From NCBI GenBank assembly GCA_020696885.1, contig JAJFMS010000601.1, positions 1-5,328 on the forward strand: a stretch of DNA of 5,328 bases. The letters are read 5' to 3'. Every line of letters begins with the position of its first letter. Positions within the stretch are counted from its first letter, which is position 1. Both the position numbers and the translations under genes were made by a program. Positions 1-5,328 of this stretch are shown piece after piece. The notes below the pieces were generated by a model, which was given only the letters and a program-made list of their open reading frames with translations, made no database searches and was not told the origin of the DNA. The stretch comes from Armatimonadota bacterium (GTDB lineage Bacteria > Armatimonadota > SYMT01).

Positions 1-1538
1 GCGCGGCCGAGCTTTCGGACTCCGGCGTGGAGCTGGAAAGCGGCTTCTTCGGCACGTTCGGCCGGCCGTCCCGGGAGAGCGCCTGTGAGTGCGAGCGCAC
101 CAGTGGGCTCCAGCTCGGACCGGTCATGGCGCTCATCAGCGGTCCCACCATCAGCAACGCGATCGACGATCCGCAGAACGACCTGGCGAAGCTGGTTGCG
201 AGCGAATCGGATGACCGGAAGCTGATCGGGGAGCTGTTCCTACGCATCGTGAACCGCGTGCCCACGGAAGCCGAGATTGCGGCGACCCAGGCCACGCTGA
301 AGGCGATCACCCCGGATCACCAGAAACTGGTGGCTGCCCTCCGGCAGCGCGAAGCGGAAGTAAAGCCGATCCAGGCGAAGCTGGCTGCCGACCGGGAAGC
401 GGCCATCGCCGGCGTGAAGGCCGAGCTCACCGCCTACGAGAAGGAGCTCGCTCCGAAGACGGCGGAGAAGGAGCGCGTCAAGGCCGATCGCACCGCGAAG
501 CTGGAAGCCGACCTGAAGCAGTATGAAGCCGGCCTGCCGGCAAAGGCAGCGGACTGGGGCCAGAAGCAGAACACCTCGGTGCAGTGGACGACCCTCGACC
601 CGGCCACAATGACCGCCAGCAACGGTTCTCAGCTCGCCAAGCGGGCGGACCACTCGATCGTAGCGACTGGCCCCCAGGGCCGCGGCTTCTACACGATCGT
701 GGTGCCGACGGAACTGCAGGGCATCACGGCCGTGCGGCTGGAAGCACTCCCGGACCCCAGCCTGCCGCAGGGCGGGCCGGGCCGCGCGGGGGACGGGAAC
801 TTCGTGCTCACCGAGTTCGAAGTGAGCGCCGCACCGAAGAGCGACCCCAAGAAGGCCGCGAAGGTTGGGCTCAAGAGCCCGCTGGCGGATTTCTCGCAGG
901 CTAACTTCGACGTGGCGCTTGCAGTGAACGGCGATGCCGGCAACGCCGGCCAGGGCTGGGCCTGCTCTCCCGCGTTGGGCGGGGTGCCGCACTGGGCCAC
1001 CTTCCAGACAGCGCAGCCGGTCGGCGGGGAGGGCGGAACGGTCCTCACCTTCACGCTGCACCACCAGTACACGGGACCGGAGTTCTCGCTCGGACGCTTC
1101 CGAATCTCGGTGGCTACCGCCGCCCAGCCGGTGGGCCTCAGCGTGGCCGAAGACCTGAAGACGGTCCTCACCACCGCTCCGGACCAGCGCACCGAGGAAC
1201 AGCGGGCCTATCTGCTGAAGTACTATCGCAGCATCGATGGTGAGCTCCGTCAGCGGCTGACTACGATCGCGGAGAGCCGCCAGCCGCTGCCGATCGACCC
1301 GAAGCTAAAGGACCTGCAGGCGCAGCTGGAGTTGGTGAGCAAGCCGGTACCGCCGGACGCCCGCCTGGTCCAGCTTCAGACCGATGTCGCCATGAGCGAA
1401 AAGCAGCTCGCGAACCAGCGGCTAACGGCCGCACAGGATCTTGCCTGGGCGCTCATCAATAGCCCGGCGTTCTTGTCGGGACGCCCCCGCCGGTTACCCA
1501 CCAGAAAGGGGTACCAGCGTGATCATCATTCCAGGTGA
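1..1538 (+). CDS. PSD1 family protein (DUF1549/DUF1553), C-terminal part, 5' truncated by window edge
   Basis: The open frame is already running at the first complete codon (base 3), so the GTG at 27 is internal and the true start lies upstream. About 511 residues are visible. Bases 45-98 encode the DUF1553 motif [18 protein letters not shown], followed by a GPTIS..I.DPQND segment and an [16 protein letters not shown] segment (about 228-270). A charged Ala/Glu/Lys coiled coil follows (about 300-570). Next is a beta-rich module starting at Trp 585-587 and ending near FRISVAT (about 1119), then a second helical stretch and the family's usual C-terminal [15 protein letters not shown] (about 1431-1475). 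Known: PSD1 proteins are large extracytoplasmic planctomycete proteins, often with a cytochrome-c-like domain, encoded next to DUF1501; their biochemical function is not established. The last 20 or so residues are Arg-rich and unlike the family end, suggesting a frameshift near 1476. The family call is firm; the exact C-terminus is not. Confidence 0.9.
   Translation, partial: AAELSDSGVELESGFFGTFGRPSRESACECERTSGLQLGPVMALISGPTISNAIDDPQNDLAKLVASESDDRKLIGELFLRIVNRVPTEAEIAATQATLKAITPDHQKLVAALRQREAEVKPIQAKLAADREAAIAGVKAELTAYEKELAPKTAEKERVKADRTAKLEADLKQYEAGLPAKAADWGQKQNTSVQWTTLDPATMTASNGSQLAKRADHSIVATGPQGRGFYTIVVPTELQGITAVRLEALPDPSLPQGGPGRAGDGNFVLTEFEVSAAPKSDPKKAAKVGLKSPLADFSQANFDVALAVNGDAGNAGQGWACSPALGGVPHWATFQTAQPVGGEGGTVLTFTLHHQYTGPEFSLGRFRISVATAAQPVGLSVAEDLKTVLTTAPDQRTEEQRAYLLKYYRSIDGELRQRLTTIAESRQPLPIDPKLKDLQAQLELVSKPVPPDARLVQLQTDVAMSEKQLANQRLTAAQDLAWALINSPAFLSGRPRRLPTRKGYQRDHHSR
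1502..1510 (+). promoter_or_regulatory. Ribosome binding site of the DUF1501 gene
   Basis: A purine-rich AGAAAGGGG lies 8 bases before the GTG at 1519 and inside the end of the upstream frame. It favours GTG 1519 over the in-frame TTG at 1441. Starting at TTG would add 26 Arg/Pro-rich residues ahead of the Tat signal and overlap the upstream gene by almost 100 bases. Confidence 0.6.
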
Positions 1539-2988
1539 GAGTGGTAAGGATCTGTGCGATCGTGAACTGAAGCCGAGCCGTCGTGACATCCTGCGGGTCG
1601 GCGGCTCGGGAATGCTGGGTCTGAGCCTTGGCTCCATGCTCCAGCTCCAGGCCACGGCCGCTCAGGCCGGCGCCGGCGGCGGCCCCGGCTGGGGCAAGGC
1701 CAAGCACGTCATCCTGGTCTACCTCCAGGGCGGGCCGAGCCACCTGGACCTGTGGGATCCCAAGGAAAACGTGCCGGACAACGTCCGCAGCACCTTCAAG
1801 TCGATCCCCACCAAGGTCAACGGCGTCCAGTACACCGAGGTCCTGCCGAAGCTGGCGCAGATCAACGACAAGTTCACGATGATCCGGTCGATGAGCTACA
1901 CGCCCAACGGCCTGTTCAACCACACCGCGGCCATCTACCAGATGATGACCGGTTACACCACCGACAAGGTGAGCCCGTCCGGCCAGCTCGAGCCGCCGAG
2001 CCCCAAGGACTTCCCGAACTTCGGCGCCAACATCGTGCGCCTGAAGCCGCCGGACGTGCCGATGCTGCCGTTCGTGATGCTCCCCCGCCCGCTGCAGGAG
2101 AGCAACGTGGTGGGCAAGGGCGGCACCGCCGGGTTCCTCGGGCGGGCGTACGATCCGTACACCCTCTACCCGGACGGCGACGACATGGACCAGGGGAAGA
2201 TGGACCGCATCAAGATCGAAGATCTGAAGCTGCGGCCCGAGGTGTTCGCCTCTCGCCTGGAGCGCCGCGCCAAGCTGCGCGACCAGCTCAACGCCGGGAT
2301 GCCGAGCGTCGAGAAGGCGGTCGAGGACCTCAAGCTCAACGAGTACTACGGCCAGGCCCTGAGCCTGATCGTCTCCGGGCGCGCCCGTCAGGCGTTCGAC
2401 CTCGAGCAGGAGGACGCGAAGACCCGCGCGATGTACGGCCGGAACACATTCGGGCAGAGCTGCCTCCTCGCCCGCCGGCTCATCGAAGCCGGCACGCGGG
2501 TGGTCGAGGTGGTCTGGCCGAAGGTCGCCAACTCGGACAACCACTCCTGGGACCACCACGCCGGCCTCTCCGAGCGAATGAAAGATCGCTCCGGCCCGAT
2601 GCTGGACGCCGGTCTCTCCGGCCTCATCTCGGACCTGGATCAGCGCGGCCTCCTCAGCGAGACGCTGGTGCTGGCCGTGGGTGAGTTCGGCCGCAGCCCG
2701 CAGAAGGGTGTCAGCACCTCCGGCAACCAGAACAGCGCGGACGGCCGCGACCACTGGCCCTACTGCTACACGGCGGTCATCGCGGGCGCCGGGATCAAGC
2801 GCGGCAACGTGCACGGCGAGTCGGACAAGACCGGCTCCAGCCCCCGCAAGGACCCGGTGCACCCGGGCGAGCTGCTCGCCACGATCTACCACTCGTTCGG
2901 GATCGATCCCGGCACGATCGTGCTGAACCACCTCAACCAGCCGCGCGAGCTGGTGCAGTCCAGCCCGGTCGCCCAGCTCTTCGGGTAG
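1519..2988 (+). CDS. DUF1501 domain-containing protein, Tat-exported, alkaline-phosphatase-like fold
   Basis: A 489-residue protein from GTG 1519, of normal length for DUF1501. A twin-arginine signal lies at residues 20-50 ([10 protein letters not shown], then a hydrophobic stretch rich in Leu/Gly and Ala ending near ATAAQA), so it is probably exported folded. The mature protein opens with [20 protein letters not shown] (63-82), the DUF1501 hallmark, where Asp and His residues correspond to the metal-site region of alkaline phosphatase/sulfatase-like folds. Further motifs are [10 protein letters not shown] (340-349), EFGRSPQ (389-395) and GRDHW (409-413), and the C-terminus is intact. Known: DUF1501 belongs to the alkaline phosphatase-like superfamily and is routinely encoded next to PSD1 in planctomycetes. 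The substrate is unknown; a hydrolase role is inference. It overlaps the upstream frame by 20 bases (or 4 bases, GTGA, if that frame is corrected), implying translational coupling in one operon. A strong terminator follows 17 bases after the stop. Confidence 0.95.
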   Translation: MIIIPGESGKDLCDRELKPSRRDILRVGGSGMLGLSLGSMLQLQATAAQAGAGGGPGWGKAKHVILVYLQGGPSHLDLWDPKENVPDNVRSTFKSIPTKVNGVQYTEVLPKLAQINDKFTMIRSMSYTPNGLFNHTAAIYQMMTGYTTDKVSPSGQLEPPSPKDFPNFGANIVRLKPPDVPMLPFVMLPRPLQESNVVGKGGTAGFLGRAYDPYTLYPDGDDMDQGKMDRIKIEDLKLRPEVFASRLERRAKLRDQLNAGMPSVEKAVEDLKLNEYYGQALSLIVSGRARQAFDLEQEDAKTRAMYGRNTFGQSCLLARRLIEAGTRVVEVVWPKVANSDNHSWDHHAGLSERMKDRSGPMLDAGLSGLISDLDQRGLLSETLVLAVGEFGRSPQKGVSTSGNQNSADGRDHWPYCYTAVIAGAGIKRGNVHGESDKTGSSPRKDPVHPGELLATIYHSFGIDPGTIVLNHLNQPRELVQSSPVAQLFG

Positions 2989-3005
2989 GCTGCCGGTTCA
3001 CAACA

Positions 3006-3042
3006 AAAACGCCCCGGGGAGCTCGGCTCCCCGGGGCGTTTT
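3006..3042. terminator. Bidirectional intrinsic (rho-independent) terminator
   Basis: A perfect 17-base-pair stem (3006-3022 pairs with 3026-3042) with a 3-base TCG loop. The core is CGCCCCGGGGAGC and its complement. Four A residues precede the GC core and four T residues follow it, so it can work on both strands. It sits 17 bases after the DUF1501 stop. It should end the PSD1-DUF1501 transcript and could also stop leftward transcripts from the gene that ends at 3310. Confidence 0.9.
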
Positions 3043-3050
3043 GCGTGGAA

Positions 3051-3205
3051 GACCCCACCCCGGCCTACAGCCACCCCTCCCCACTTTCCGTGGAGAGGGG
3101 CCGGGTTTCAGAGGTTAGCAACTCCAGCCAAGACCGTCTTACCGATCGATCTGGGCCCCTCTCCACCAAAGGTGGGGAGGGGTGGCCGCAGGCCGGGGTG
3201 GGGTC
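3051..3205. repeat. Palindromic intergenic repeat: 52-base inverted arms around a 51-base centre
   Basis: The left arm 3051-3102 and the reverse complement of the right arm 3154-3205 agree at 47 of 52 positions with no gaps. Both outer ends read GACCCCACCCCGGCCT on their own strand. Each arm holds its own smaller hairpin: in the left arm CCCCTCCCCAC (3074-3084) faces GTGGAGAGGGG (3090-3100). The result is a nested cruciform. No target-site duplication is visible at the flanks and no reading frame with coding character lies inside. It resembles REP or MITE-type elements common in GC-rich bacterial genomes, but the family cannot be named from one copy. Alternative: a transcript-end structure next to the terminator. 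Confidence 0.8.
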
Positions 3206-3243
3206 CGACCGCTCGGCCAAGCCTCACCATCCCTCCGAACCAC

Positions 3244-3306
3244 GGCCCCTCTCTATCCTGCAAGGATGGCGGGTGCCCTTCGGGCAGAGGTGGCCCAAGG
3301 CCGGGT
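3244..3306. repeat. Degenerate further copy of the palindromic repeat arm
   Basis: GGCCCCTCTC at 3244-3253 matches the start of the right arm (3154-3163). GGTGGCCCAAGGCCGGG at about 3289-3305 resembles the arm's GGTGGCCGCAGGCCGGGG. The middle is altered and about 12 bases longer. It contains two small hairpins: ATCCT-GCA-AGGAT near 3255-3267 and TGCCC-TTC-GGGCA at 3274-3286. It ends three bases before the stop codon of the leftward STN gene, so it forms that gene's 3' flank. Neither hairpin has a T-run, so I do not call them terminators. Confidence 0.4.
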
Positions 3307-3309
3307 TCC

Positions 3310-4098
3310 TCAGAACCGCCGGCCGCCGCCGCCGGGCCCGAAGTTGCCGAGACCGCCTCCCACGTTGCCGCCGCCGAAGCTGCCGTTGCCCTGCCCACCG
3401 CCGAAGCTGCCTCCGCCGAAGCTGCTGCCATTCAGGCCGCCGAAGCTACCGCCCTGACCGCCGCCGAAGCTCTGGTTTCCAAGACCACCGCCAAAGCCCT
3501 GGTTCCCGAGCCCGCCGCCGAAGCCGCCTCCACCCAGGGCTCCGCCGCCGATCCCACCGCCACCGAAGCCGCCGCCGAAGCCGCCGCCCAGGCCGCCGAG
3601 CAGCACGTCCGCTTCCGTGGGCAGCATCGTCCCACCGAAGGCGAGCACGAAGACGGCCACGTTATTGAACTGGATCGGGATCTTCTCCCAGGTGGCGGCC
3701 TCCACCTCGAACTCCGGTGGGGCGTCCTCGGCATCCACCGTCACCGGCAGCAGCGTCTGGTTCCGCACCTTTACCACGAAGACCCCGCCCTCGTTGGCCA
3801 ACGTGACCCCGGGCTGGGCGATGGCAGCCTGCCGAAGCAGGAGACGGAGCCCGGCCTGCAGGCCGATGTCTCGAATGTTGAGGTTGACCGGCACGTTCTG
3901 AACGTCCGGGTTGACGGCATACTGTTGACCGGTCCCCGCGAACAGCGCGTCGATCGCGGCACGGAGCGGAATATCTTTCAAGTTGACCGTGATCTTCTTG
4001 TCCGTGTCCGGAGCCTGCGCACGGGCTGGTACCGCGGCGAGGCCGATAGACAGGACGGCCGCCGCGGAGGCGGCAGCGAGGCGACGAGCGAAACTCAT
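3310..4098 (-). CDS. Secreted STN-domain (secretin/TonB N-terminus-like) protein with glycine-rich tail
   Basis: A 262-residue protein starting at ATG 4098, chosen because AAGGAGA lies 8 bases upstream and a clear Sec signal peptide follows: MSFARR, a hydrophobic core, then AVPARA|QA with cleavage after about residue 27. Residues 34-112 fit an STN-type beta-alpha-beta fold: KKITVNLKDIPLRAAIDALF, then QQYAVNPDV, then VPVNLNIRDIGLQAGLRLLL, ending in VFVVKVRN. Residues 113-167 include KIPIQFNNVAVFVLAFGGTMLPTEAD, a segment I recall from other planctomycete STN-like proteins. Residues 168-262 are almost all Gly with spaced Phe, Asn and Gln (FGGG, GFGGGLGNQ), ending GGGGRRF. No secretin pore or TonB barrel follows, so it is neither a full secretin nor a receptor. 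A periplasmic or surface structural/adaptor role is inference. It is transcribed divergently from the ECF sigma gene and ends toward the terminator at 3006-3042. Confidence 0.85.
   Translation of the reverse strand: MSFARRLAAASAAAVLSIGLAAVPARAQAPDTDKKITVNLKDIPLRAAIDALFAGTGQQYAVNPDVQNVPVNLNIRDIGLQAGLRLLLRQAAIAQPGVTLANEGGVFVVKVRNQTLLPVTVDAEDAPPEFEVEAATWEKIPIQFNNVAVFVLAFGGTMLPTEADVLLGGLGGGFGGGFGGGGIGGGALGGGGFGGGLGNQGFGGGLGNQSFGGGQGGSFGGLNGSSFGGGSFGGGQGNGSFGGGNVGGGLGNFGPGGGGRRF
3472..3525 (-). repeat. Tandem 27-bp repeat encoding GFGGGLGNQ twice
   Basis: Bases 3499-3525 and 3472-3498 are adjacent 27-bp units, identical at 22 of 27 positions. They encode residues 192-200 and 201-209 of the STN protein, both reading GFGGGLGNQ. 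Four of the five differences lie at third codon positions and all five are silent, so the peptide unit is conserved while the DNA drifts. The whole tail (3313-3597) is low-complexity, with looser FGGG-type repeats around this pair. Confidence 0.75.
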
Positions 4099-4292
4099 CT
4101 CGTGGTTCTCCTTACGAGCGCCGAACTTCGATACTTGCCCTACAAATGTTTGACTCGCGCTCCGAGTTCCCGGTTTCTCGGATGTGGGCGAAGCCGCAGG
4201 GGGGCGACCGCGCGGCGCAGGTCTGGCCGTGCGGGTCGTCGAACGGCGTTCCGGCAACCTGCGAGCCCCGCCGGTTGCCTCCCACCCCACCG
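4099..4292. promoter_or_regulatory. Divergent promoter region between the STN gene and the ECF sigma gene
   Basis: This 194-base gap must hold the promoters for both divergent transcripts. On the minus strand AAGGAGA (4107-4113) is the ribosome binding site of the STN gene. The stretch 4131-4155 is the most AT-rich part and includes a TTGACT at 4150-4155 on the plus strand, but no good -10 box follows at the right distance. Bases 4162-4181 form a weak dyad with CCGAG and CTCGG ends. On the minus strand GGGAAC at 4166-4171 is like an ECF -35 element. None of these is strong enough to call a promoter. Confidence 0.4.
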
Positions 4293-4877
4293 ATGCTCAC
4301 GCAGGAAGACCAGAACCGGTTCGAAGCGCTGTTGGCGCCGGTGCTCCCCACCGCGTACGGCGCGGCGCTGCACATGACCCGTAACCGGGACGATGCCGAG
4401 GATCTGCTGCAAGAGACCTCGGTCCAGGCGTTTCGCGCGTTTCAGCAGTTCCAGCCGGGAACTAATTTCAAGGCCTGGTTCTTCAGGATACTGACGAACC
4501 TCTTCTACCAGCGCTACCGGCGCCTCCGGCGAGAGCCGGAGATGGCCCCCCTCGAAGACGCGTCCGAGTTGTACCTGTATGTGCAAACGGCCCGCGCCGG
4601 ATTGCACGGAGCCGCAAGCGATCCGGTCGAGCTGGTGTTGGGCCGGATGGACGAGGACGCCATCGCAGCCGCCATTCAGGCACTGCCGGAGGAGTACCGG
4701 GTGGTGGCTGCACTCTATTTCGTCGACCAGTTCTCGTACGACGAGATTGCGACGATCGCCGGCTGCCCGGTGGGGACCGTGCGCTCGCGGCTCCACCGCG
4801 GGCGCCGGATGCTGCAGAAGGCACTCTGGCGGATGGCGGAGGAGCAGGGTCTCCTCCCGCCCACGAAGGAGCAATGA
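4293..4877 (+). CDS. ECF-type RNA polymerase sigma factor, SigR/SigH-like
   Basis: A 194-residue protein from ATG 4293, a normal ECF length. No Shine-Dalgarno is visible before this ATG, and the frame stays open back to 4146, but the extra upstream residues look non-coding and family similarity begins near residue 10. Sigma region 2 spans about residues 10-80 with YGAALHMTRNRDDAEDLLQE (22-41), AFRAFQQFQPGTNFKAWFFR (46-65) and ILTNLFYQRYRR (66-77). A linker follows, then region 4 at about 124-178 with LPEEYRVVAALYFVDQFSYD (131-150) and the helix-turn-helix EIATIAGCPVGTVRSRLHRG (151-170). The DAEDLLQET and PGTNFKAW sequences resemble the SigR/SigH group that works with redox-sensitive zinc anti-sigma factors, which fits the next gene. 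Its stop overlaps the first possible start of that gene (ATGA at 4874). Direct targets are not deducible from the window. Confidence 0.95.
   Translation: MLTQEDQNRFEALLAPVLPTAYGAALHMTRNRDDAEDLLQETSVQAFRAFQQFQPGTNFKAWFFRILTNLFYQRYRRLRREPEMAPLEDASELYLYVQTARAGLHGAASDPVELVLGRMDEDAIAAAIQALPEEYRVVAALYFVDQFSYDEIATIAGCPVGTVRSRLHRGRRMLQKALWRMAEEQGLLPPTKEQ
4866..4871 (+). promoter_or_regulatory. Ribosome binding site of the anti-sigma gene
   Basis: AAGGAG lies inside the end of the sigma gene, 8 bases before ATG 4880 but only 2 before ATG 4874. The spacing favours 4880 as the main start. A start at 4874 would give an ATGA overlap with the sigma stop and add only two residues. Confidence 0.6.
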
Positions 4878-4879
4878 CG

Positions 4880-5140
4880 ATGTCCCCGCCGGACCGATAC
4901 ACCTGCGAAGACGCCTTCCGGCGTCTGGACGACTACCTGGACCGCGAGCTGTCCGCCCGGGAAGTCGAGCGCGTGGACGAGCACCTGCGGCTGTGCACGG
5001 TCTGCGCCCAGGAATACGTTTTCGAAGCGAGCGTGCTGCGCCAGGTGCGGGAGAAGCTGGAGCGGATCTCGCTGCCGGAAGGCTTGCTGGGCCGAATCTC
5101 GTTGGCACTCACGGCGACACGGGAGGACCGGCAGCCTTAG
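4880..5140 (+). CDS. Zinc-binding anti-sigma factor (ZAS/zf-HC2, RsrA-like), soluble
   Basis: An 86-residue protein from ATG 4880 (88 residues if ATG 4874 is used). The zinc anti-sigma signature is complete: Cys9, then His35-x3-Cys39-x2-Cys42 within HLRLCTVC. These sit in the usual helical frame CEDAFRRLDDYLDRELSARE and are followed by a helix FEASVLRQVREKLERI that would pack on the sigma factor. There is no hydrophobic stretch long enough for a membrane segment, so it is cytoplasmic like RsrA or the ChrR N-domain, and unlike RseA or FecR. Known: RsrA-type proteins hold their sigma factor while Zn-bound and release it on thiol oxidation; that this one responds to oxidation is inference. It is translated right after the sigma gene, matching the usual stoichiometric partner arrangement. 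Its stop codon overlaps the end of a convergent gene. Confidence 0.92.
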   Translation: MSPPDRYTCEDAFRRLDDYLDRELSAREVERVDEHLRLCTVCAQEYVFEASVLRQVREKLERISLPEGLLGRISLALTATREDRQP

Positions 5141-5328
5141 CCGGAGCCTGCTCCGAGAGCACGCAGGGCTTCGATCTCCGCGGCAGTCAACCCGGCGCCG
5201 GTCAGGAAATCGTCGGAGAGTGCGACAATCGCGCTCCGGAGGGTGCGTAGGTCGAGCCCGGATGCACCCAGGTGCCGGACCGCATCCAGACCCACAGCGA
5301 GATGCAGGTCCACGCACCCGGCAAAGCT
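5137..5328 (-). CDS. 3' end of a leftward gene, product not recognised
   Basis: Reading leftward from the window edge, one frame stays open for 63 codons and ends in TAA at 5139-5137. The peptide includes VDLHLAVGLDAVRHLGASGL, then LDLRTLRSAIVALSDDF, and ends GLTAAEIEALRALGAGSG. It has a balanced acidic/basic mix, amphipathic helix-like Leu/Ala spacing and third positions mostly G or C, as expected of real genes here. Other frames in this stretch give Arg/Pro-rich peptides. The start lies outside the window. I do not recognise the family. Its stop overlaps the anti-sigma stop by 4 bases (5137-5140), a plausible convergent arrangement. Alternative: non-coding 3' flank of the sigma operon. Confidence 0.5.
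   Translation of the reverse strand, partial: SFAGCVDLHLAVGLDAVRHLGASGLDLRTLRSAIVALSDDFLTGAGLTAAEIEALRALGAGSG

Noticed and set aside
240..1064. Leftward open frame of 274 codons opposite the PSD1 gene
   Set aside because: It is Arg/Leu/Gly-rich without domains, and the rightward frame carries clear DUF1553 motifs and coherent secondary structure.
1456..2931. Long leftward open frame of 491 codons opposite the DUF1501 gene
   Set aside because: It is the antisense shadow of a firmly identified gene. Its peptide is Val/Arg/Ala/Gly-rich with no recognisable domain, as expected from GC-rich third positions.
3051..3306. CRISPR-like array in the repeat-rich spacer
   Set aside because: The repeats are inverted and only two or three in number, with no regularly spaced direct repeats or unique equal-length spacers.
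4150..4178. Sigma-70 promoter with TTGACT at 4150-4155
   Set aside because: No acceptable TATAAT-like box occurs 16-18 bases downstream; the sequence there is GTTTCT-like.
4099..4290. N-terminal extension of the leftward STN protein up to 4290
   Set aside because: It would bury the signal peptide behind 64 Arg-rich residues. ATG 4098 has a good AAGGAGA site and starts the signal peptide.
4146..4292. N-terminal extension of the sigma factor back to ATG 4146 or 4182
   Set aside because: The added residues have no sigma-family character and would fill most of the only region available for divergent promoters. ATG 4293 gives a normal ECF length, although it lacks a visible ribosome binding site.
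3172..4377. Rightward open frame of 401 codons rich in Ala, Glu and Pro, opposite the STN gene
   Set aside because: The complementary strand has a ribosome binding site, signal peptide and recognisable domain. The Ala/Glu/Pro repeats here are just the complement of the Gly/Phe codons.
4140..5108. Leftward open frame of 322 codons opposite the sigma/anti-sigma genes
   Set aside because: Both rightward proteins match well-known families with intact motifs. The leftward peptide is a typical GC-rich shadow.

Overview
This GC-rich window looks like chromosomal DNA from a planctomycete, most likely of the Gemmata group. The strongest sign is the opening pair: the C-terminal part of a DUF1549/DUF1553 'PSD1' protein followed by a Tat-exported DUF1501 protein. 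This two-gene unit occurs in many paralogous copies in Planctomycetota and is uncommon elsewhere. The GC-rich composition, GTG starts and palindromic spacer repeats fit that assignment. The assignment comes from family recognition, not from a search.

Layout. (1) Bases 1-1538 (+) hold the 3' part of the PSD1 gene. A coiled coil and a beta-rich module appear to be inserted between two conserved pieces of DUF1553. The last ~20 residues look frameshifted. (2) Bases 1519-2988 (+) hold the DUF1501 gene, which overlaps the first and has its ribosome binding site inside it. (3) Bases 2989-3309 are non-coding: a strong bidirectional intrinsic terminator, a 155-bp inverted repeat with 52-base arms, and a degenerate further copy of one arm. 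(4) Bases 3310-4098 (-) encode a secreted protein with one STN-type domain and a glycine-rich tail of about 95 residues. (5) Bases 4099-4292 form a divergent promoter region. (6) Bases 4293-5140 (+) encode an ECF sigma factor and a small soluble zinc-binding anti-sigma factor, resembling the SigR/RsrA redox-responsive pair. (7) Bases 5137-5328 (-) are probably the 3' end of another gene, converging on the anti-sigma gene with a 4-base overlap.

How the genes work together. PSD1 and DUF1501 are co-transcribed and probably act together outside the cytoplasm; their biochemical role is not established. The sigma/anti-sigma pair should form a translationally coupled switch in which the anti-sigma factor holds the sigma factor until its Zn-thiol site changes. 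Whether that switch controls the divergent STN/Gly-rich gene is open. The neighbourhood suggests it, but I found no convincing promoter match. No complete new defence or mobile system is visible. The items most worth following up are the apparent one-base frameshift at the end of PSD1, the nested domain in DUF1553, the STN/Gly-rich secreted protein beside an ECF switch, and the palindromic repeat.
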